64,000 nt of DNA from Paracidovorax avenae. GTDB taxonomy: Bacteria > Pseudomonadota > Gammaproteobacteria > Burkholderiales > Burkholderiaceae_C. Shown one piece after another: positions 56,861 to 64,000 of this stretch; position 1 is the first letter of the stretch; every line of letters starts with the position of its first letter. The stretch covers positions 4,189,501 through 4,253,500 of the forward strand of contig NZ_CP156079.1 of assembly GCF_040892545.1 (NCBI RefSeq), given 5' to 3'. The notes under the pieces are model-generated. The model saw only the letters and a list, made by a program, of their open reading frames with translations. It did not search any database and had not been told where the DNA came from. Both the position numbers and the translations under genes were made by a program.

Positions 56861-56967
56861 AGTCCCCGATTATTCCCCGAACTCGCCCGGATGCCCGAAA
56901 GCTTGCCCGTACACGGCCCGTGCCATTGGAGCCCGGCCCGCCGCGCGGCGGACCGGCCCCGCAGGTT

Positions 56968-57999
56968 TCACTGCAGCGCCTGCACGCCCGCCACCAGCCA
57001 TCCGCTGGTGCCGCTCTTGGGCTTGGTCATGTTCCAGACCTCGCGGAACGGGCTCGGGCCTGCGGAGGGCTCCTCGCGGATCATGCCGGAGAACTCCACG
57101 CTGGCCATGTAGCCGTCGCCCAGGTCCTCGATGCCCAGCAGTTGCGCTTCCAGCATCACCACGTCGGTGTGGTTGGGCTGGCTGGCACCGCGCAGGGATT
57201 CGCGCTCGCCGAGCTGCGCGCGGATTTCATCGACCATGCTGTCGGTCATCATCGAGCGCAGCGTGGCGATGTCCGAGCGGTCCCAGGCGGCCTGCAGCGT
57301 CACGAAGTTGCGCTTGGCAGCGTCCAGGAAGCCCTGCGTGTCGAAGTCGGCCGGGATGCCCCAGTTCTGCGAACCGGACAGCGCGGAGCCGATCACCACG
57401 CCGCTGCCGGCGCCGGCGGCACGGGACGTGTCGAACGCCATGCCGCTGCGCTCGAAGGGGCGCGCGGAGGCATCGTTGCCCACGTTCTGCGGGCTGTACT
57501 GGCGCGGCACGGCCGCATCGGACGGCGATGCGGCACCGGCACCCTGGAAGGCGAAGGGCGCGCCGCCGGCCGCTGCCGCGGAAGCCGGCCTGCGCGAGCG
57601 CATGACCATGCCGATCACCGCGAATGCCACGAGCGCGAGCAGCGCGATCAGCAGGAAATTGCCGAAGGCCGCGCCCAGCCCGAGGGAATGGGCCAGCCAT
57701 GCCAGGCCCAGGCCCGCGGCCAGGCCGCCCAGCATCGCGCCCCACGGCTTCTTGGGGGCAGCGGCGGGCGCCGCGTTCGGTGCGGCCGCCGGCTTCGCCG
57801 CGGCTGCGTTGGCGGGGCTGGTGCCCACCGCGTTCTGTGCGGGAGCCGCCGGCGTGGCCGGCGGGGTCGCGGCCTCGCGCTGCGTCACGTTGCTCGACTG
57901 CTTGCCGACCGACTTGCCGCCGCCCATGCGGCGCGCGTCGGCGTCCAGGTGCACCACCGCGAGCATCGCCACCAAAGCCACAGACCAGAATTTCATCAT
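56968..57999 (-). CDS. Tim44-like domain protein
   Basis: A 343-residue protein. The signal peptide spans 1-22. An Ala/Pro low-complexity region (about 40-90), two membrane segments (about 95-140), and a C-terminal Tim44-like domain (about 200-340, with NFVTLQAAWDRSDIATLRSMM-like residues) follow. In bacteria such proteins sit in the envelope with unknown role. It lies between ubiE and ubiJ in the same direction, as in related genomes. Confidence 0.88.
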   Translation of the reverse strand: MMKFWSVALVAMLAVVHLDADARRMGGGKSVGKQSSNVTQREAATPPATPAAPAQNAVGTSPANAAAAKPAAAPNAAPAAAPKKPWGAMLGGLAAGLGLAWLAHSLGLGAAFGNFLLIALLALVAFAVIGMVMRSRRPASAAAAGGAPFAFQGAGAASPSDAAVPRQYSPQNVGNDASARPFERSGMAFDTSRAAGAGSGVVIGSALSGSQNWGIPADFDTQGFLDAAKRNFVTLQAAWDRSDIATLRSMMTDSMVDEIRAQLGERESLRGASQPNHTDVVMLEAQLLGIEDLGDGYMASVEFSGMIREEPSAGPSPFREVWNMTKPKSGTSGWLVAGVQALQ

Positions 58000-58046
58000 G
58001 TCATCTCCATCCGTTTAGTTATCCGAAACGCGTGCTTCGTCCCAGT

Positions 58047-58778
58047 TCAGCACTTGATTCCAACATGCAGGGCCACGATGCCGCCAGTCATGTTGTGATA
58101 GTCCACATGCCCAAAGCCATTTTTCTGCATGAGGGATTTGAGTTCTTCCTGGCCCGGATGCATGCGGATCGACTCGGCCAGGTAGCGGTAGCTCGCGTCG
58201 TCGCCGGCCACGAGCTTGCCCAGCCGCGGCAGCACCTTGAAGGAGTACCAGTCGTAGGGTTTGCGCAGCGGCTTGGCCACCTGCGAGAACTCCAGCACCA
58301 GCAGCCGGCCGCGCGGCTTGAGCACGCGGCACATCTCGGCGATGGCCACGTCCTTGTGGGTCATGTTGCGCAGGCCGAAGGCCACGCTCACCACGTCGAA
58401 ATGGTTGTCGGGGAACGGCAGCCGCTCGGCATCGCAGACCAGCGTGGGGAGCACGGTGCCTTCGTCTATGAGGCGGTCGCGCCCCACGCGCAGCATGGAT
58501 TCGTTGATGTCGGTGTGCACCACCGTGCCGCTCGCGCCCACCTTCTTCGCGAAGGCGCGCGCCAGGTCGCCCGTGCCGCCGGCGATGTCCAGCACGCGCT
58601 GGCCCTCGCGCAGGTTGGCGACCATCACGGTGTAGGCCTTCCACGCACGGTGCAGGCCGCCCGACATCAGGTCGTTCATGACGTCGTACCTGGAGGCGAC
58701 GGAATCGAAAACCCCGCGCACGCGGCGCGCCTTGTCGTTTTCGTCCACGGTCTGGAAACCGAAATGGGTGGTGCTCAT
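58047..58778 (-). CDS. ubiE: Ubiquinone/menaquinone methyltransferase UbiE
   Basis: A 243-residue SAM-dependent C-methyltransferase of ubiquinone synthesis. [16 protein letters not shown] is the SAM-binding motif I, and [10 protein letters not shown] is the UbiE signature. The ATG at 58778 begins [11 protein letters not shown], which matches family N-termini; the frame upstream is not conserved in character. It starts the run ubiE-Tim44-ubiJ-ubiB. Confidence 0.96.
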   Translation of the reverse strand: MSTTHFGFQTVDENDKARRVRGVFDSVASRYDVMNDLMSGGLHRAWKAYTVMVANLREGQRVLDIAGGTGDLARAFAKKVGASGTVVHTDINESMLRVGRDRLIDEGTVLPTLVCDAERLPFPDNHFDVVSVAFGLRNMTHKDVAIAEMCRVLKPRGRLLVLEFSQVAKPLRKPYDWYSFKVLPRLGKLVAGDDASYRYLAESIRMHPGQEELKSLMQKNGFGHVDYHNMTGGIVALHVGIKC

Positions 58779-58935
58779 GGTGGGGATGCTAAGAGCGCAG
58801 GGGCCGCGCAGACAGCGACAACCCCGCAAAGGGTTGGGGCATGTGTCGCGCGGCGGGTACGCGGGGCTTGAAGGAAAAGCCGGCGCCAGCGCTTTTGCGC
58901 ATGGCCTCCGGCGCTATCAATATTAGAGCATACGA

Positions 58936-59361
58936 TCAGTGCGTGCCGCATGCGCCGCCGCTGCCGCCGCCGCGTGCTGGCGGCATGGGCGCATCGCGAT
59001 CGAGCCCGGCATCCGCCAGGCGCTGCAGGTACTGCTGCCAGAGCGATTCCTGCTCCCGCCCGAGCCGGTACAGGTACGGCCAGGTGAAGAGCCCGCTCTG
59101 GTGGCCGTCGGAGAACACGGGCTTGATCGCGTAGTGGCCCACGGGCTCGATGGCGGTGATCTGCACATCGCGCTTGCCCGTCTGCAGCACCTCCTGGCCC
59201 GGGCCATGGCCCTGCACTTCCGCGGAGGGCGAATACACCCGCAGCAGTTCGAAAGGAATGCGGAAGCTCGCGCCATCGTCGAAAGCGATCTCGAGCACGC
59301 GCGATGCGCCGTGCACGGTGAGCGATTGCGGCGCGGCGGCGGCCGCGTGCTGGTCTGCCAT
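58936..59361 (-). CDS. DUF971-family protein
   Basis: A 141-residue protein with the gamma-butyrobetaine hydroxylase N-terminal-like fold (DUF971): residues LEIAFDDGASFRIPFELLRVYSPSAEVQG-like at 25-55 and YAIKPVFSDGHQSGLFTW near 80. It is usually encoded directly upstream of ubiE, as here, but has no proven role. The C-terminus is Gly-rich and ends in a Cys and His, which could bind metal. The ATG at 59361 has GAGAGG upstream. Confidence 0.88.
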   Translation of the reverse strand: MADQHAAAAAPQSLTVHGASRVLEIAFDDGASFRIPFELLRVYSPSAEVQGHGPGQEVLQTGKRDVQITAIEPVGHYAIKPVFSDGHQSGLFTWPYLYRLGREQESLWQQYLQRLADAGLDRDAPMPPARGGGSGGACGTH

Positions 59362-59466
59362 GGGAGGTCCTCTCATCCTGCCGCCGCACCTGGAACGCCG
59401 CGGTAGCAACTCTTACATTCGTGGACGAGAATTGTCCCACCAGCCGCCGTCCGATACAGGCTCCCC

Positions 59467-60540
59467 ATGCCACGCAACGATGCCTCCGCCATCCCCGCGC
59501 TCCATCCCGCCCAGGAGGGGCGTCTGGCGCGCAAGGCCTTCTGGGTGATGACGCAGCGCGTGACGGTGATGGCCGCGGCGGTGGACGCGGCCTTCATTCC
59601 GCTCTTCCTGCTGCTCGGGTCGCCGCTGTTGACGTGGATCAATGTGGCGAGCATCGCCATGTATGCGGCGGCCTACGCGCTGCTGGGGCGGCGCCGCAAC
59701 GTCGCCGCGCTGTTGCTGATCTGGATCGAGGTGGTGGGCCATTCATTCCTCGGGACCTGGCTGGTCGGCTGGAACAGCGGCTTCCACTACTACCTGCTGA
59801 TGTTCATTCCCGCCATCGTGGTGGGCCGGGGCCGGCGCAGGATCACCCCGGTGATGCTGCTCGCGCTGTTCGCCTTCTACATCGGCATGTACGAGCTGTC
59901 GCGCCGCCACGGCGCGCAGGCGCCGCTCGACGACTTCGGGCTCTCGATCACGCATGCATTCAACGTGGCCGTGGTGTTCGCCATGGCGGCCTACACCGCG
60001 CGCTACTACTACGGTTCGGTCCTGCGCGCCGAGCGCCGGCTGGAAGCCCAGGCGGCCACCGATCCGCTCACGGGGCTGTCCAACCGGCGGCGCCTGGCCA
60101 GCCTCGCGCAGGAACGCATCGCGCAGGCGCGGCAGGCCGGGCAGCCGACGGCGGTGGTGATCGCGGACATCGATCACTTCAAGCGTATCAACGACACCCA
60201 CGGCCACGAGGCCGGAGACCAGGTCCTGATGCACGTGGCGGAACTGCTGGCGCGCAGCAGCCGCGCGCGCGACCTGCTGGCGCGCTGGGGTGGCGAGGAA
60301 TTCCTGCTGGTGATGCCCACGTGCGGCCTGGCGGACGCGCAGGCGCTGGCCGAGCGCATGCGCGCCACCGTGGCCGAACGCCCAGCCCGCTACCGGGCGC
60401 ATGCCATCCCCGCGAGCCTTTCGCTGGGCGTGGCGCAACTGCGCAGCGGCGAATCGCTGGAGGCCGCGATCGCCCGCGCCGACGGGGCGCTGTATGCCAG
60501 CAAGCATGCGGGCCGCAACCGCGTGACGGCGGCGGATTGA
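59467..60540 (+). CDS. Membrane-bound diguanylate cyclase
   Basis: A 357-residue protein with six predicted membrane helices (about 30-185) followed by a GGDEF domain (about 195-355). The active site is GGEEF in RWGGEEF. An RxxD inhibitory site (RARD) lies five residues upstream, so it should make c-di-GMP with product inhibition. The membrane part is of the MASE-like sensory kind with unknown signal. Confidence 0.92.
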   Translation: MPRNDASAIPALHPAQEGRLARKAFWVMTQRVTVMAAAVDAAFIPLFLLLGSPLLTWINVASIAMYAAAYALLGRRRNVAALLLIWIEVVGHSFLGTWLVGWNSGFHYYLLMFIPAIVVGRGRRRITPVMLLALFAFYIGMYELSRRHGAQAPLDDFGLSITHAFNVAVVFAMAAYTARYYYGSVLRAERRLEAQAATDPLTGLSNRRRLASLAQERIAQARQAGQPTAVVIADIDHFKRINDTHGHEAGDQVLMHVAELLARSSRARDLLARWGGEEFLLVMPTCGLADAQALAERMRATVAERPARYRAHAIPASLSLGVAQLRSGESLEAAIARADGALYASKHAGRNRVTAAD

Positions 60541-60575
60541 GCGCGCGCCGCAAGCGTGCGGGCCGGCGCGCGGGT

Positions 60576-61022
60576 TCAGTCCAGCCCGGCCTGGGCCAGC
60601 CGCTCGCGCAGCAGTTGCGCGATGGCTTCGCTGCGTGCCTGCACGGCGGCTTCCTGCGCCAGGTCGCGCTCGCGCTGGGCCGGCGCCCAGACGGGTGCGG
60701 GAAAGTGGCTGTCCCACCCGAAGCGGGCGATCACGTGCCAGTGCAGGTGGGGCACCATGTTGCCCAGGGCCGCGAGATTGACCTTCGCGGGCTGCAGTTG
60801 CTCTCGCAGCACCTGCTCCACCACGGCCACGGCCGCCATGCAACGCTCGCGCTCGGTGTCGGACAGGTCCGAGAACTCCGCCACGTGCGTGTTCCAGATG
60901 ACGCGGTAGAACGCCGGGAAGCCGCGCGCGGCCTCCTCGCCGGCATGCACGACGCGCATCAGCCGGCCACGCCAGACCAGCGTGCCGCCGTCGCCGCTGC
61001 ACAGGGGACAGGTGGAAGCCAT
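60576..61022 (-). CDS. HIT-family hydrolase
   Basis: A 148-residue HIT-superfamily protein with the histidine triad PHLHWHVI near 95. CPLCSGDGG at the N-terminus may bind zinc. It probably hydrolyses nucleoside phosphoramidates or dinucleotides. The ATG overlaps the stop of the upstream dehydrogenase by one base. Confidence 0.92.
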   Translation of the reverse strand: MASTCPLCSGDGGTLVWRGRLMRVVHAGEEAARGFPAFYRVIWNTHVAEFSDLSDTERERCMAAVAVVEQVLREQLQPAKVNLAALGNMVPHLHWHVIARFGWDSHFPAPVWAPAQRERDLAQEAAVQARSEAIAQLLRERLAQAGLD

Positions 61023-64000
61023 CACACCAGTACCCGCTCGATGCCGCCCGCGTTGGCGCGCTGCACGTACTCGGGCATCCAGTTCTCGCCCAGGATCTCG
61101 CGCGCCATCTCGACGACGATGTAGTCGGCTTCGAGCAGGCCGTTCTGCAGATCGTCCTGGTAGCGGTTCAGGCCCTGCAGGCAGCTGGGGCAGCTGGTGA
61201 GGATCTTCACGTTCTCCTGCGGGGCGACAGCGCCGCTGGCGCGCAGCGCGGCCTCGCCCTTCCTGATCTCCTGCTCCTTGCGGAAGCGCACCTGGGTGGA
61301 AATGTCGGGCCGGGTCACGCCCAGCGTGCCGGACTCGCCGCAGCAGCGCTCGCTCTTCACCACTTGGTCGCCCACCAGCGCCTTCACGGTCTTCATCGCG
61401 TCCTGCTGCTTCATGGGGCTGTGGCAGGGCTCGTGGTAGAGGTAGGCGCCCTTGCCCTGCAGCTGGATGCCCTTTTCGAGCAGGTATTCGTGGATGTCGA
61501 TGATGCGGCAGCCCGGGAAGATCTTGTCGAACTGGTAGCCCTGCAGCTGGTCGTAGCAGGTGCCGCAGCTCACCACCACGGTCTTGATGTCCAGGTAGTT
61601 CAGCGTGTTGGCCACGCGGTGGAACAGCACCCGGTTGTCGGTGATCATCTTCTCGGCCTTGTCGAACTGGCCGCTGCCGCGCTGGGGATAGCCGCAGCAG
61701 AGATACCCGGGTGGCAGCACGGTCTGCACGCCGGCATGCCAGAGCATGGCCTGGGTCGCCAGGCCGACCTGCGAGAACAGGCGCTCGGAGCCGCATCCGG
61801 GGAAATAGAACACCGCCTCCGTCTCGGCCGTGGTGGCGGCCGGGTTGCGGATGATGGGCACGTAGTCCTTGTCCTCGATGTCCAGCAGCGCGCGCGCCGT
61901 CTTCTTGGGCAGGCCGCCGGGCAGCTTCTTGTTGACGAAGTGGATCACCTGCTCCTTGACCGGCGCCGTACCCACCGTGGCGGGGGGGTGCGCGGTCTGC
62001 TTGCGGCCGAAGCCGCGCAGCAGATCGACGGCCATGCGCTGCGCCTTGAAGCCCACGTCCACCATGGCCGAGCGCATCAGCTTGATGGTGTCCGGATTGG
62101 TGGCGTTGAGCATGCCCATGGCCAGCGCATTGCCCGGGCGGAAGGTCTTCTTGCCCATCTTGCGCAGCAGGTTGCGCATGTTCATCGTCACATCGCCGAA
62201 GTCGATCTTGACCGGGCACGGCGTGTAGCACTTGTGGCAGACGGTGCAGTGGTCGGCCACGTCCTCGAATTCCTGCCAGTGCTTGATCGAGACACCTCGG
62301 CGCGTCTGCTCCTCGTACAGGAAAGCCTCGACCAGCAGCGAGGTGGCCAGGATCTTGTTGCGAGGGCTGTAGAGCAGGCTGGCGCGCGGCACATGGGTGG
62401 CGCACACGGGCTTGCACTTGCCGCAGCGCAGGCAGTCCTTCACCGAATCGGCGATGGCGCCGATGTCGCTTTGCTGCATGATGAGCGACTCGTGCCCCAT
62501 CAGCCCGAAGCTGGGCGTGTAGGCGTTGGTCAGGTCCGAGAACATCAGCGACTCGCGGGCCGCGGCGGCCGCCGGCGCCTGCTCCGTCCGGGCCGCGGGC
62601 TCCTGGCTCCGCAGCAGCTTGCCCTTGTTGAAGCGGCCTTGCGGGTCCACGCGGCGCTTGTAGTCGGCGAAGGGCCGCAGTTCGTCGTCGGTGAGGAATT
62701 CGAGCTTGGTGATGCCGATGCCGTGCTCGCCCGAGATCACGCCGTCCAGGCTGCGCGCGAGCACCATGATGCGGGCCACGGCCTCGTGGGCCGTCTGCAG
62801 CATCTGGTAGTCGTCGCTGTTGACGGGGATGTTGGTGTGGACGTTGCCGTCGCCCGCATGCATGTGCAGCGCCACCCACACGCGGCCCTTGAGCACGCGC
62901 TGGTGGATGGCCTGCGCCTCGTCCATGATGGGCTTGAAGGACGCGCCGGGGAAGATCTTGGCGAGCGGCTCGCGCAGTTGCGTCTTCCAGCTCGCGCGCA
63001 GCGTGTGGTCCTGCAACTGCGGGAAGAGCGCTTCCACGCCCTGCAGCCAGCCGCTCCAGAGCGACCGCACTTCGCCGATCAGTGCCACGGCCTGGGCCAC
63101 GCGGTCTTCCAGCAGTTCGGCCGAGGGAATCTCGTGCGCGTCGTCCTGGCGGCCCAGGGGCAGGTCACCGCGCAGGAAGAACGCCTCCAGCGCATCGCAC
63201 AGCTGCAGCTTGTTGCGCAGCGACAGTTCGATGTTGATGCGCTCGATGCCGTCGGTGTATTCGGCCATGCGCGGCAGCGGGATCACCACGTCTTCGTTGA
63301 TCTTGAAGGCGTTGGTGTGGCGGCTGATGGCGGCCGTGCGCTTGCGGTCCAGCCAGAACTTCTTGCGCGCCTCGGGGCTGATGGCGATGAAGCCCTCGCC
63401 CGCGCGCGAGTTGGCGATGCGAACGACTTCGCTGGTCACGCGCGCCACGGCATCGGCGTCGTCGCCCGCGATGTCGCCGAACAGCACCATCTTGGGCAGG
63501 CCGCCGCCGTGCTTGCGGCTCTTGGTGGCGTAGCCCACGGCCTTGAGATACCGGTCGTCCAGGTGTTCCAGGCCGGCGAGCAGTACGCCCGAGCGCTTCT
63601 GCTCGGCGAACATGAAGTCCTTGATTTCCACGATGCTGGGCACCGCGTCCTTGGCATTGCCGAAGAACTCCAGGCACACGGTGCGCGTGTGCTCCGGCAT
63701 GCGGTGCACCACCCAGCGCGCGCTGGTGATGAGGCCGTCGCAGCCTTCCTTCTGGATGCCGGGCAGGCCGGAGAGGAACTTGTCCGTCACGTCCTTGCCC
63801 AGGCCTTCCTTGCGGAAGGTGCGGCCGGGGATGGCCAGCCGCTCGGTGCGGACCGGGGTCTTTCCGTCGGCCTCGAAATACTGCAGCTCGAAGGTGGCCG
63901 TCTCCACGTCGTGGATCTTGCCCATGTTGTGGTCCAGGCGTGTGACCTCCAGCCACTGTGCCTCGGGCGTCACCATGCGCCAGCTGACCAGGTTGTCCAG
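61022..64000 (-). CDS. FAD-linked and Fe-S oxidoreductase, DUF3683 type (partial)
   Basis: At least 992 residues; the N-terminus lies beyond the right edge. The visible part has a DUF3683-like region and an FAD-oxidase C-terminal domain ending near VISGEHGIGITK. A 4Fe-4S pair follows (CLRCGKCKPVC and CTVCHKCYTPCP), then the CCG-type domains (CCGYPQRGSG, CGTCYDQL, CCGESGTLG) of glycolate/D-lactate dehydrogenase subunits. It is one long chain combining the FAD and Fe-S parts. It likely oxidises a 2-hydroxy acid and feeds electrons to the respiratory chain. The internal Met at 63976 is not the start. Confidence 0.9.
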   Translation of the reverse strand: MDNLVSWRMVTPEAQWLEVTRLDHNMGKIHDVETATFELQYFEADGKTPVRTERLAIPGRTFRKEGLGKDVTDKFLSGLPGIQKEGCDGLITSARWVVHRMPEHTRTVCLEFFGNAKDAVPSIVEIKDFMFAEQKRSGVLLAGLEHLDDRYLKAVGYATKSRKHGGGLPKMVLFGDIAGDDADAVARVTSEVVRIANSRAGEGFIAISPEARKKFWLDRKRTAAISRHTNAFKINEDVVIPLPRMAEYTDGIERINIELSLRNKLQLCDALEAFFLRGDLPLGRQDDAHEIPSAELLEDRVAQAVALIGEVRSLWSGWLQGVEALFPQLQDHTLRASWKTQLREPLAKIFPGASFKPIMDEAQAIHQRVLKGRVWVALHMHAGDGNVHTNIPVNSDDYQMLQTAHEAVARIMVLARSLDGVISGEHGIGITKLEFLTDDELRPFADYKRRVDPQGRFNKGKLLRSQEPAARTEQAPAAAAARESLMFSDLTNAYTPSFGLMGHESLIMQQSDIGAIADSVKDCLRCGKCKPVCATHVPRASLLYSPRNKILATSLLVEAFLYEEQTRRGVSIKHWQEFEDVADHCTVCHKCYTPCPVKIDFGDVTMNMRNLLRKMGKKTFRPGNALAMGMLNATNPDTIKLMRSAMVDVGFKAQRMAVDLLRGFGRKQTAHPPATVGTAPVKEQVIHFVNKKLPGGLPKKTARALLDIEDKDYVPIIRNPAATTAETEAVFYFPGCGSERLFSQVGLATQAMLWHAGVQTVLPPGYLCCGYPQRGSGQFDKAEKMITDNRVLFHRVANTLNYLDIKTVVVSCGTCYDQLQGYQFDKIFPGCRIIDIHEYLLEKGIQLQGKGAYLYHEPCHSPMKQQDAMKTVKALVGDQVVKSERCCGESGTLGVTRPDISTQVRFRKEQEIRKGEAALRASGAVAPQENVKILTSCPSCLQGLNRYQDDLQNGLLEADYIVVEMAREILGENWMPEYVQRANAGGIERVLV

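Overview
The window is a high-GC chromosome segment of a betaproteobacterium. Gene content and order (hrcA/nadK-recN-rapZ, mutM/mutY, TPR-lolB-ispE-tRNA-Gln-prs-rplY-pth, aspS-DUF502-FmdB, ubiB-ubiJ-Tim44-ubiE-DUF971) fit Comamonadaceae. A type III effector of the HopQ1/XopQ/RipB family points to a plant-associated Acidovorax. This placement is inference from gene content, not a database match.

Region 1 (1-6900) is a phage-derived element read mostly on the minus strand. It holds a CI/LexA-like repressor on the plus strand, a divergent zinc-motif gene in the position of a late antiterminator, a tail tube gene, two tail-assembly chaperone genes joined by a -1 slippery heptamer, and a long tape-measure gene running off the left edge. 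No head, portal or terminase gene lies between the regulators and the tail genes, so this is either a headless tail particle (F-type tailocin) or a deleted prophage. GAAAAAGSCC-type hairpins sit in front of each tail gene.

Region 2 (6901-7236) is a tRNA-Ile(CAU) gene split by a 259-nt group I intron between bases 33 and 34. The P, Q, R and S core elements closely resemble those of the Azoarcus tRNA intron.

Region 3 (7495-23481) is housekeeping: a LuxR-type regulator; a small secreted protein; hrcA divergent from nadK-recN-rapZ; a minus-strand operon mutM - dynamin-like GTPase - mutY in which the two 8-oxoguanine glycosylase genes flank the GTPase; TPR protein-lolB-ispE-tRNA-Gln-prs-rplY-pth; and a ferredoxin.

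Region 4 (23663-38834) is accessory. A peptide-type ABC transporter operon is interrupted before its binding-protein gene by a broken hipA. A complete YjjJ-type HipA kinase follows. A glucarate-type catabolic cluster (Bug receptor, glucarate dehydratase, aldehyde dehydrogenase) faces its LacI-family regulator across a perfect palindrome. The xopQ-type effector gene comes next.

Region 5 (38932-64000) carries a DUF429 protein, an EamA transporter, folE with a BLUF photoreceptor one base downstream, a YbhP/ClsB-type nuclease-phospholipase pair, a TPR protein whose receiver domain has Glu in place of the phospho-Asp, nudB, a soluble protein with duplicated sensor modules and a CheW end, a CsgG-like lipoprotein, aspS, DUF502, an FmdB zinc ribbon, a sodium/solute symporter, the ubiquinone genes, a diguanylate cyclase, a HIT protein and a large FAD/Fe-S dehydrogenase that runs off the right edge.
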